Assembly: GCA_020431945.1 (NCBI GenBank)
Contig: JAGQHH010000286.1
Span: 1-16,229 of the forward strand
Length of the DNA stretch: 16,229 nucleotides
Reading direction: 5' to 3'
Source: Cyanobacteria bacterium HKST-UBA02
GTDB lineage: Bacteria > Cyanobacteriota > Vampirovibrionia > Obscuribacterales > Obscuribacteraceae
Part shown: piece by piece, positions 1 to 6,888 of the stretch
Layout: each line of letters starts with the position of its first letter
Position numbering within the stretch: the stretch's first letter is position 1
Program-made: the position numbers and the translations under genes
Notes under the pieces: generated by a model
Seen by the model: the letters and a program-made list of their open reading frames with translations, nothing else
What the model was told of the DNA's origin: nothing
Database searches by the model: none

Positions 1-456
1 GTCGGTCTGCCCAATGTCGGCAAGTCTTCCCTGATCAACTGGCTGATCGGCAAGAAACGCACCCGGGTAGGCAACCGTCCCGGGATCACCCAGGGCACCC
101 AGTGGGTCCGTGTCCATCCCCGCCTGGAGCTTCTCGACACGCCGGGCATCTTGCCTCCGGTGGAGTTCGAGCCCGGCACCGCCAGCCGTCTAGCCATGCT
201 CAATCTCCTGCCCGAGGGCAAATATGACACCGAGCTCGTCGCCCGGAGCTCGCTTTCTCTGATGATCAAGCGCTATCCAGGGCTCATGGAGCGTTATGTC
301 GAAGGAATTACCGGAAGCGAGGATCCCCTCACCCGTTTCGCCGAAGCTAGAAATCTTCTAACCTCAGGAGCCAGACCCGATCTCAAAAGAGCAGCATCCC
401 TCTACCTTTCCGACCTCCGGGACGGACGGATCGGGGCGGTCACTCTGGACGTATAA
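1..456 (+). CDS. rbgA: Ribosome biogenesis GTPase RbgA/YlqF (5'-truncated by window edge)
   Basis: The reading frame is open from base 1 to the TAA at 454-456, giving the last 151 residues. It begins inside the G1/P-loop (GLPNVGKSSLIN, residues 2-13), followed by a PGIT segment typical of G2 and the G3 motif DTPG (about residues 46-49). G4 and G5 are absent downstream, as expected for the circularly permuted YlqF/RbgA GTPases, where they precede G1 and would lie outside the window. The remaining ~100 residues match the expected position of the helical C-terminal RNA-binding domain. Family knowledge: RbgA assists late assembly of the 50S subunit and binds ribosomes in its GTP form. rnhB follows 14 bp later; rbgA next to rnhB is also known from Bacillus subtilis, which supports both calls. 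Another permuted GTPase of the same superfamily is less likely. Confidence 0.88.
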   Translation, partial: VGLPNVGKSSLINWLIGKKRTRVGNRPGITQGTQWVRVHPRLELLDTPGILPPVEFEPGTASRLAMLNLLPEGKYDTELVARSSLSLMIKRYPGLMERYVEGITGSEDPLTRFAEARNLLTSGARPDLKRAASLYLSDLRDGRIGAVTLDV

Positions 457-470
457 TACTCAGTCAGCCC

Positions 471-1199
471 ATGCCGAAGAAAACCCGGATCGCCGATTTG
501 CTGGACTTCGACTATGCCACTATGAGTAGTGGCACGATCGTAGGCGTCGATGAAGTCGGCCGGGGGTGTCTTGCCGGACCGGTGGTGGCAGCCGCGGTGA
601 TCCTGCCGCTTTCCGACAGCACTGCCGATCTGCCTGCCTGTCTCGCGGATCTCGACGACTCCAAAAAGCTCACCGGGATGAAGCGCGAGCAGCTACTCGC
701 GGTGATCGAGAAAGTGGCTTTCTGTGCCGTTGCCGAAGCGAGCCCCGAAGAGATCGATTCGATCAATATTCTCAACGCCAGCCTTCTCGCTATGAATCGA
801 GCCGTCCTTGCGGTTCTCGCCAAAGCACCGGTGGATATCGACACGAGTCTCGCCCTGGTGGACGGCAACCGCAAGATCAAGACCGATAGCTTCAAGCAGA
901 TGACCGTGGTGAAGGGCGATTCACGCTCGGCTTCCATAGCCGCCGCATCGGTGGCGGCCAAAGTATATCGGGACAAGCTCATGGCCGAGCTTGCCGAGCA
1001 GTACCCGCAATATCTCTGGGAGAAGAACAAAGGCTACCCGTCGGCAGCTCATCGCCGGGCAATCGGCGAGCACGGCACCACTCCCTGGCACAGGCTCTCT
1101 TTCCGTCTCCTGAAAGAGGAAGACCTCAGCCCTGAGGACCGCCAGGACCCATGCGCGGCGGCACCCGGGCGGGCAGTCCGCCGTCCACGAATTTGTTGA
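471..1199 (+). CDS. rnhB: Ribonuclease HII
   Basis: RNase HII cleaves the RNA strand of RNA-DNA hybrids and nicks at single ribonucleotides left in DNA. The 242-residue product has the family hallmark DEVGRG at residues 27-32. The four acidic catalytic positions are visible: Asp27, Glu28, Asp131 (in LVDGN) and Asp168 (in VYRDKLM). The GYPSAAHRRAIGEHG stretch (about 188-202) and HRLSFRLL (207-214) are typical of the C-terminal part. The ATG at 471 lacks a clear Shine-Dalgarno sequence, but the 26 residues before the first motif fit the family, and the next Met (base 522) also lacks one. The last ~24 residues (after LLKEEDL) are Arg/Pro/Ala-rich, unlike the family core, and are encoded in the 74 bp shared with the convergent J-domain gene. 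It is probably co-transcribed with rbgA. Confidence 0.95.
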   Translation: MPKKTRIADLLDFDYATMSSGTIVGVDEVGRGCLAGPVVAAAVILPLSDSTADLPACLADLDDSKKLTGMKREQLLAVIEKVAFCAVAEASPEEIDSINILNASLLAMNRAVLAVLAKAPVDIDTSLALVDGNRKIKTDSFKQMTVVKGDSRSASIAAASVAAKVYRDKLMAELAEQYPQYLWEKNKGYPSAAHRRAIGEHGTTPWHRLSFRLLKEEDLSPEDRQDPCAAAPGRAVRRPRIC

Positions 1200-1974
1200 T
1201 CTGGTCCGAGGCTTTCTTCTCTGCCGCCGATGTGCCGTCCAGGATCTGGGTCTTGGAGAGCTGATCGATGATGTAGTCGAGACCGAGAACCGAGATCATG
1301 AACATTCTCTCGCCCATCTCGATATAGCCTTTTTCCCGGAGATACCAGAGCGCGAATTCGATCTCGGCAACGTCGTCGATCTCCAGGATATCCATCAGCA
1401 TCTTGGCTGTGGAGCCGCCTGATTTCGGTTTCTTCCGGCGTTGCTCGAGAAGGATCTGGAGAATCGCCAGACGAAGCTCGACTTCGTTCCAGGATATGCC
1501 TGTCTTGGGAACCTTGGGCAGATTCTTGAAGGCGCCGCCGGTGCGAGGCCCGCCGGCACGGGGGGCGGCGCCGCCGCCGCCGGGCGTCGGTGCTGCGCCT
1601 TCGGCAGGCAGGGACATATCGTAAGCAGCCCGTTTGCCTTCATCCGACAGGGTCCGGAATGCTTCGGTGATGATCCTGAACTTGTCGGCATCTCCGGTCT
1701 CGGTATTGTCCGGGTGATACATGGCTGCCAGGAAGCGGTAGGCGTACCGGATGATGGTGGGGTGCGCTTCACGATTGACTTGCAGAAGCTGGTAAAAGTT
1801 GAGGCTTGCGAAATCGACCTCGGCAGGCGGTGCCTGGCCGCCCTGGGGGGGCGCCTGGCCACCTCCCTGCTGACCGCCTCCCTGGGGACCGGGACCTCCG
1901 GGTCTCGGGCCGCCCTGGCCTGGACCTCCCGGTCCGCCTGGTCTGGGTGGTGGGGGTGGTGGTTGCCACGTCAT
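1126..1974 (-). CDS. J-domain (DnaJ-like) protein with Pro/Gly-rich N-terminus and possible winged-helix C-terminus
   Basis: This is a 282-residue protein. Residues 1-52 are a low-complexity Pro/Gly/Gln tract that starts with a run of prolines. Residues ~57-120 form a J domain: it starts LNFYQLLQV, has the essential HPD at 87-89, and ends in EAFRTLSDEGKRAAYD. J domains stimulate the ATPase of DnaK/Hsp70. A second Gly/Pro/Ala linker (about 123-150) precedes a helical region (160-240) whose ILEIDDVAEIEFALWYLREKGYIEM segment resembles the recognition-helix and wing layout of a winged helix; that part is my inference. There is no zinc-finger domain or DnaJ C-terminal substrate domain, so it is a class III (type C) J protein rather than DnaJ. 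The start is supported by GGGGAG about 7 bases upstream. It lies 3 bp after the acyl-CoA dehydrogenase stop, so the two are probably translated from one message. Confidence 0.85.
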   Translation of the reverse strand: MTWQPPPPPPRPGGPGGPGQGGPRPGGPGPQGGGQQGGGQAPPQGGQAPPAEVDFASLNFYQLLQVNREAHPTIIRYAYRFLAAMYHPDNTETGDADKFRIITEAFRTLSDEGKRAAYDMSLPAEGAAPTPGGGGAAPRAGGPRTGGAFKNLPKVPKTGISWNEVELRLAILQILLEQRRKKPKSGGSTAKMLMDILEIDDVAEIEFALWYLREKGYIEMGERMFMISVLGLDYIIDQLSKTQILDGTSAAEKKASDQINKFVDGGLPARVPPRMGPGGPQG

Positions 1975-1977
1975 AGG

Positions 1978-3156
1978 TTAACTCCCCTTCAATAGATTGC
2001 TGGCTATCACAAGTCGCTGGATTTCCGAGGTTCCCTCGTAAATCTCGGTGATCTTGGCATCACGCATATAGCGCTCTGCCGGGTAATCAGTAACATACCC
2101 ATATCCGCCGAAAATCTGCACGCACTTGACAGTGCTTCTCATGGCGACCTCGGAGGCGTAAAGCTTGGCATGAGCGGCGTGACGGGTGAATTTCTCGCCT
2201 CTGTCCTGGGCGATACTGGCATGATAAGTGAGCAGTCGTGCAGCATCGATTTCGGTCTGCATCTCGGCGAACATATGCTTGATCGCCTGGAATCCGACCA
2301 CCTGCTTGCCGAAGGCCTCACGCTCGTGTGCGTACTTGAGAGCATGATTCCAGGCTCCCTGAGCGATACCGACAGCCTGGGCGGCGATTCCTATTCTGCC
2401 ACCATCCAGGGTGACCATCGCCACTTTGAACCCGTCGCCGATCTCGCCCAGCATATTGGCTTTCGGCACCGGGGTGTTCTCGAAAATCGTCTGGCATGTC
2501 GAAGAGCCCTTGATACCGAGCTTGTCTTCGAGCTTGCCGAAAGTGAAGCCTTCCGAGCCCTTCTCGACGATCAGTGCCACCAGTCCCTTGTGCTTGAGGG
2601 ATCTGTCGGTCTGGGCGATGACCAGGTAATAGTCAGCCTCGATTCCGTTGGTGATCCAGTTTTTCGAGCCGTTCAAAATGAAAGTGTCGCCCTTCAGCTC
2701 CGCCATACACGTGGCAGCCGCCGAGTCAGAGCCGGAGCCCGGCTCCGAGAGGCAGAAGGCGCCCATTTTCTCGCCCCGGCACATGGGAGAGAGAAAGCGT
2801 TCTTTCTGCTCTTCGCTGCCGAAATGATCGATGGGGCTGGCAGTCAGAGACACATGAGCCGAGTAGATCACCGAGGTGGTGGCGCAGGCTCTGGCCAGCT
2901 CCTCGACAACTATGGCATATGAGACGTGGTCGAGTCCGGCGCCGCCGTACTTCTCTGCAAAAGGCAGACCGCAGAGATCCGATTGAGCAAGGAGGTCCCA
3001 GTTCTCTCTCGGAAAGCGGTGGTTCTTGTCGACCTCGGCGGCACGGGTAGCGAATTCTTTCTCCGCCATGTCCCTGACCATCTCTTGAATAAGGACCTGC
3101 TCCTCGGTCAGATGGAAGGCAAGGGGTCCCTGATCTCTACTGGTTGTTGTGTGCAT
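1978..3156 (-). CDS. Acyl-CoA dehydrogenase (short-chain/butyryl-CoA dehydrogenase-like)
   Basis: This 392-residue FAD enzyme would oxidise an acyl-CoA to the trans-2-enoyl-CoA and pass electrons to electron-transfer flavoprotein. Length and architecture match the family: an N-terminal helical domain opening with LTEEQVLIQEMVRDMAEKEF, the FAD/substrate signature GAFCLSEPGSGSD in the middle beta domain, and the C-terminal signature YMRDAKITEIYEGTSEIQR. Glu374 in YEGT is at the position of the catalytic base of short- and medium-chain enzymes. FGGYGYVTDYPAERYMRD is the usual second C-terminal block. Chain-length preference cannot be read from sequence. The ATG at 3156 has no clear Shine-Dalgarno site, but the N-terminus aligns well with the family. 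The only neighbour in the operon is the J-domain gene; no ETF, thiolase or hydratase gene is nearby. Confidence 0.93.
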   Translation of the reverse strand: MHTTTSRDQGPLAFHLTEEQVLIQEMVRDMAEKEFATRAAEVDKNHRFPRENWDLLAQSDLCGLPFAEKYGGAGLDHVSYAIVVEELARACATTSVIYSAHVSLTASPIDHFGSEEQKERFLSPMCRGEKMGAFCLSEPGSGSDSAAATCMAELKGDTFILNGSKNWITNGIEADYYLVIAQTDRSLKHKGLVALIVEKGSEGFTFGKLEDKLGIKGSSTCQTIFENTPVPKANMLGEIGDGFKVAMVTLDGGRIGIAAQAVGIAQGAWNHALKYAHEREAFGKQVVGFQAIKHMFAEMQTEIDAARLLTYHASIAQDRGEKFTRHAAHAKLYASEVAMRSTVKCVQIFGGYGYVTDYPAERYMRDAKITEIYEGTSEIQRLVIASNLLKGS

Positions 3157-3244
3157 AATTGAAAAAGTGGTATGTGAAAACGGCTCCGATCATAGCACTG
3201 TAAAGCATGTAGAATACTCCTGTTATCCTGAAGAAAAAACGAGC

Positions 3245-4723
3245 ATGTCAAAAGCCAGAGTAATTCTCGTCTCCGATCCCAACTCAACGCCCTGGTCCAA
3301 GTCGGACGGCATCAGCAAGAAAGACGTCGAGATAGTGCAGTGCGACGGAGGCTTCGATGCCCTTGGCGAGCTGGTATCAGGCGGTGCCGATGCGATCATC
3401 GCTACGACCTGGCTGCCGGATATAAGCGGTTATCAGCTCTGCTCCTATATCAAGACCAGCGATAAGATCATGGCTCTGCCGGTCTTTCTGATCCAGTCCG
3501 ACAATGATGACGAAGAAAGCTATGCCTTCTGGAAAAGCGCTTGCATGCCGGATCATATCGTCGAGCTCGAAGCTTTCACCGAGGACGACAATGCCCTCTC
3601 CGAGCTCATCGATCGCGCTCTCGCTCTGGGCGAGGAGCTCAGCTGGGATCGCGACAGCGCCCGGGAATCAGGCATTGCCCATATTTCTGTGAAGAGCAGC
3701 GAAGTAGCGGAGAGCTATGCTCATCTCTTCGACCTGCTCCTGACAGACCGTCTCGTGGCGGGCGTGGTCCGCAGCTTGAGCGGGTCCACAGGCAATCAGT
3801 CGATGTTCGTCCAGAGCTTTTTCAGGATCATGTGCACCCTCATGGACCTCGATCTGCTGGGCTTCTATGTCAACTCAGACAGCAATCCCTGGGGCGTGAT
3901 TCAAGTGGGCGAGCAGGTATCAGCCACCGCTTGTGATGGCGTCCAGAAGGAGGCCGCCGAGCGGCTGGCCAACGACAACGAAATCGCCATGGAAATCATC
4001 GGCGAGCCCCGGAGCAAGGGCGGCAAGTCTCTCAAGCAAACCGAGATCCTCATCATCGGTGCGGAGGACAATATCCTCGGTCTTCTGGTGGTGGGCTCCA
4101 CCCAGCGTAAGGGTGTCGACGATCACACGATGCATTTCATCGAGAAGCTGAAGCTCAATCTCAGCCCGGTGGTCAGGCTGCTCCTGGCGGCCCAGGAAAT
4201 CGACCGCCTGGACGGCGAAGTGGCTCTCAGCGCTTCTACAGATCAGCTCACCGGTCTCTATAACATGGAGTTCCTGGTGGGCTTCCTCCAGCAGCAGCTT
4301 CTCTTCTCCTATCGCCAGCGTCTGCCGGTCTCCCTGGCGATCATCGATGTGGATCATCTCAACGATATCAACGAGACCCATGGCGTGGACGTCGGGGATC
4401 ATGTCCTGCGCACCGTGGCCAACCGGCTTCTGACCGTGACACGATCGTCGGACCTGCTCGCTCGCTACGGCGGTGACGAGTTCGCGGTGGTCCTGCCTAA
4501 TACCGATGTCGGCGGTGCCAGGATCCTGGCAGAGAAAGTCCGTCGCGATATCGAAAGGCAGAATTTCCAGTTCCGTCCCAACGAGCGGGGACCGAAAGTA
4601 ACCGTGAGCGTCGGCTGTGCCAACTTCAATATGGAAGATCTCAATCCCGAGACGATAATTCTAGACGCCAAGATCAATCTCCAGAAAGCCAAGGAAGACG
4701 GCAATAACCAGGGATCGAACTGA
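3245..4723 (+). CDS. Diguanylate cyclase (GGDEF) with N-terminal pseudo-receiver and GAF-like middle region
   Basis: This is a 492-residue cytoplasmic protein with no signal peptide or membrane segment. Residues ~4-130 have a response-regulator receiver fold pattern (ARVILVSDP, then ADAIIATTWLPDISGYQLC), but the phospho-acceptor Asp position is Thr54 and the conserved Lys position is Glu109. Residues ~165-315 look like a GAF-type sensor domain (inferred). Residues ~325-488 are GGDEF: DQLTGLYN at 333-340, metal Asp368, the GGDEF loop at 409-413 with Asp411-Glu412, and an intact RxxD inhibitory I-site (Arg400, Asp403). Family knowledge: it would make cyclic di-GMP from two GTP. Two substrate-phosphate contacts known from PleD (Lys332, Arg446) are Asn here (373, 487). 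The frame is open back to 3149, but the ATG at 3245 directly precedes the receiver fold, and an earlier start would overlap the divergent gene. Confidence 0.88.
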   Translation: MSKARVILVSDPNSTPWSKSDGISKKDVEIVQCDGGFDALGELVSGGADAIIATTWLPDISGYQLCSYIKTSDKIMALPVFLIQSDNDDEESYAFWKSACMPDHIVELEAFTEDDNALSELIDRALALGEELSWDRDSARESGIAHISVKSSEVAESYAHLFDLLLTDRLVAGVVRSLSGSTGNQSMFVQSFFRIMCTLMDLDLLGFYVNSDSNPWGVIQVGEQVSATACDGVQKEAAERLANDNEIAMEIIGEPRSKGGKSLKQTEILIIGAEDNILGLLVVGSTQRKGVDDHTMHFIEKLKLNLSPVVRLLLAAQEIDRLDGEVALSASTDQLTGLYNMEFLVGFLQQQLLFSYRQRLPVSLAIIDVDHLNDINETHGVDVGDHVLRTVANRLLTVTRSSDLLARYGGDEFAVVLPNTDVGGARILAEKVRRDIERQNFQFRPNERGPKVTVSVGCANFNMEDLNPETIILDAKINLQKAKEDGNNQGSN

Positions 4724-4845
4724 CCTTCCGCCGGGATTTTCGGGTACATAAAATGGAGGGGACTACGTAATATCACCACTCCCTTCTTCTTGGCAACCTG
4801 ATAACCTCTAGTCAGGTCGGATTTAGTTATTTGAGGATTGAAGCA

Positions 4846-5682
4846 ATGGCAGGATTGGACTCGGCGGCAGGCGAACAGGGCGACGGCTCTAACAAGCAGC
4901 CCGTAATCTCAATCAACGATCTTTATACAGCCCAGGACATCCAGGGCAGACCGCATGTCTCAGGGGATGCCCTGACCTCCGACAAAGGCACTCTCGTGCC
5001 CGGGGACAAGAACAGTGGTGATGGTCCGAAAACCCCGGCTGAGCAAGCATTCCAGGGCGGTGTCGATGTTCTCGCCGGGAAGCTCAAAGAGCTCGGTCCT
5101 CAATTCGAAGGAGCCATCAAGCTTTCCGATGATGCTCTGGTGACGGCGAAGAAGAACCTGGATGAGAGAATGCCCGAGCTGGCGCCCAAGATGATCGAAG
5201 CCCAGCAGGAGCTGACCGCCGGCGCCCAGGGTCTGGCGGACCAGTACAACAAGCTTCCCGCCTCGGACCGGAATAATGCCGACCAGGCTCTCGGCGAGCT
5301 CTTCGCCGCCTCGGACCCGGCAGCCAAGCAAGCTGCTCTGGCCAAGCTCTCGGCTTTCCCTGATCTGCAGGCCGCCGCCAAGTCCTACAGCGACACCATG
5401 GAAAAGCATGCTCCGGTGATGAAAGAGATCAACGACCTGAGCACCGCTATGGAAACAGCCATGGGCGACAGCATGATGCTTCGTCTCCGCTATGCCCAGA
5501 TACTCGGGGCCATGGGTGACGAGGAAGGCGCCCAGAAGTATTCCACCGAAGCTCAGGCAATGATGATGATGTTCTTCGGCGGCGGCGAGCAGCCTCCGGA
5601 AGAAGAGCACAGACAGCGCGAGCGAATCCCTGGTATGCAAGAAGCCGACATGACTCCTTTCATGCCTCAGCGCGACGCCTGA
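4846..5682 (+). CDS. Unrecognised Ala/Met-rich helical protein
   Basis: I do not recognise this 278-residue protein. A TTG at 4831 is in frame, but I chose the ATG at 4846 because GAGG (4833-4836) lies 9 bases upstream of it. Residues 1-65 are polar and Gly/Asp/Ser-rich, probably disordered. Residues ~66-245 are almost continuously helix-forming, rich in Ala, Leu, Lys and Glu, with a coiled-coil feel. A run of four Met followed by FFGGGEQPPEEE (about 239-254) leads into a charged, Met-containing tail. There is no signal peptide, membrane segment or Cys. The 122 bp upstream contain a small inverted repeat (ACCTGA/TCAGGT, 4796-4817), so it could be expressed separately from the diguanylate cyclase gene. 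Composition is coding-like, with no stop and codon use like its neighbours, so I think the gene is real. Confidence 0.7.
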   Translation: MAGLDSAAGEQGDGSNKQPVISINDLYTAQDIQGRPHVSGDALTSDKGTLVPGDKNSGDGPKTPAEQAFQGGVDVLAGKLKELGPQFEGAIKLSDDALVTAKKNLDERMPELAPKMIEAQQELTAGAQGLADQYNKLPASDRNNADQALGELFAASDPAAKQAALAKLSAFPDLQAAAKSYSDTMEKHAPVMKEINDLSTAMETAMGDSMMLRLRYAQILGAMGDEEGAQKYSTEAQAMMMMFFGGGEQPPEEEHRQRERIPGMQEADMTPFMPQRDA

Positions 5683-5715
5683 AAAAAGACATTCGAGACC
5701 TGAGAGCCGATTTCC

Positions 5716-6876
5716 TCAGTGCGGGAACGGCACCAGCTCTTTGTAGCAGAGATCGATGGAAGCCAGGAGCGTATCGAGAGGTATGTCCATGATATGGCTC
5801 GCCAGGGCCATGGAGGCTCCGGCACCGACTCCTTCTTTGACATGACCCTGCTCGTAAGCCTGGAGTCCTTCGTGGCAGGAGCCGAGCATATTGAGCATCG
5901 GGCAGGCCAGAGGAGCGCCTATCTCTTCGGCCAGCTTCCTGGTGTTGGCGCTGGGATCGAGGGCCACCCACTTGGTGGTGATCACAGCCAGGTTGTCCCG
6001 GTCGAATTCGAATTCGGGGCTGGTGGCGGCCAGGTCTTCGAGCAAGGCGAAAACCGTCAGCATCTGGCTGCCGCCGCCGAGAACCACCATTGCTTTGCGT
6101 GATGCAGCCAGGGCCATGCCGGCTGCGAAGGGCTGCATGGGGTCGCCGAAGTGGGCCATGATCTCGAAGGCTCCCAGACCGGCAGGTCGCTCGTAGGACT
6201 TCTTGACGCTGGGCATGGGCAGTCCGGCGCTCTTGAAGCCCCGGCGGATCATCCGCCAGCGCAACCTGTGGTTGGAGACCGGCACGCTATTCGAGACCGA
6301 ATCCCGGGCATCATAGCCCAGGGCGGTGAGGACGGCCATGGCGGTGGTGGTGCCGCCGGGCACGCATTCACCGATGATAACGAGATCGCTTTTGTCGGCA
6401 GCCTTCTCCCCGTACTCTTTGCCTTTCTCGAAAAGCTCTCGGACGGTGCTCTCCGGGAGGCTGTCGCCGGTGGAGAGACAGCGCGCCGGTTGCGAGCCGG
6501 CTTTGAAGTTGTCGATGCGGGGCGGGTAGAAGGAGCCGCAGTCCACCACATCGATGGAGCTCTCCAGGACCTGGAGGCTGGCCCGGCTCAACACCACCGG
6601 CGATACTATGCCCGCCGGGCTCACCGGAATCGGCAGACCTTCTTTGGTGGTGCCCATCACGAGCGCTTCAGCGTCGTAACGCGGGGTCAGCCTTCTTGCC
6701 TCGGCATTGGCGCCGGCGGCGGAGATACCTTCAATATCACTGGTCTCGGTATTACCGACGAGGAGATGAAAACCGGTGGTCTCTGCTTTTCTCACCCTTT
6801 CGAGGAGTTTCCCGAGCCTCCCTTTGCGATCATTTATGATCCGGACGATTTCCTTTGACGCACACAGGGTGTTCAT
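5716..6876 (-). CDS. cobT: UPF0284 / CobT-like nicotinate-nucleotide-dependent phosphoribosyltransferase
   Basis: This 386-residue protein fits the UPF0284 group (TIGR00303-type) found in cyanobacteria and archaea. The group is related to CobT, which transfers phosphoribose from nicotinate mononucleotide to the lower-ligand base of cobamides. The most telling segment is IIGECVPGGTTTAMAVLTALGY (167-188). Others are GISAAGANAEARRLTPRYDAE (50-70), the glycine-rich VVLGGGSQM (about residue 270), and the C-terminal GVGAGASMALA. Length is close to the family's usual ~350-390. The lower-ligand base cannot be predicted. The ATG at 6876 has GAGG about 10 bases upstream. The gene begins 12 bp after the stop of the membrane-protein gene, so they probably form an operon. 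No other cobamide genes are in the window, and no cobalamin riboswitch was recognised upstream. The 3' end converges with the Ala/Met-rich gene across 33 bp, without a clear terminator. Confidence 0.82.
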   Translation of the reverse strand: MNTLCASKEIVRIINDRKGRLGKLLERVRKAETTGFHLLVGNTETSDIEGISAAGANAEARRLTPRYDAEALVMGTTKEGLPIPVSPAGIVSPVVLSRASLQVLESSIDVVDCGSFYPPRIDNFKAGSQPARCLSTGDSLPESTVRELFEKGKEYGEKAADKSDLVIIGECVPGGTTTAMAVLTALGYDARDSVSNSVPVSNHRLRWRMIRRGFKSAGLPMPSVKKSYERPAGLGAFEIMAHFGDPMQPFAAGMALAASRKAMVVLGGGSQMLTVFALLEDLAATSPEFEFDRDNLAVITTKWVALDPSANTRKLAEEIGAPLACPMLNMLGSCHEGLQAYEQGHVKEGVGAGASMALASHIMDIPLDTLLASIDLCYKELVPFPH

Positions 6877-6888
6877 ACTAACGGGTCC

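Noticed and set aside
452..457. Perfect TATAAT just before rnhB as a -10 box
   Set aside because: It overlaps the rbgA stop codon, has no -35 match ~17 bp upstream, and would give an almost leaderless rnhB message. A chance match is likely.
512..1030. Long minus-strand open frame inside rnhB
   Set aside because: It is a shadow of the high-GC coding frame of rnhB; the Ser/Arg/Ala-rich translation has no motif.
2170..2922. 250-codon plus-strand frame antisense to the acyl-CoA dehydrogenase
   Set aside because: The dehydrogenase on the other strand has complete family motifs, and the antisense product has none.
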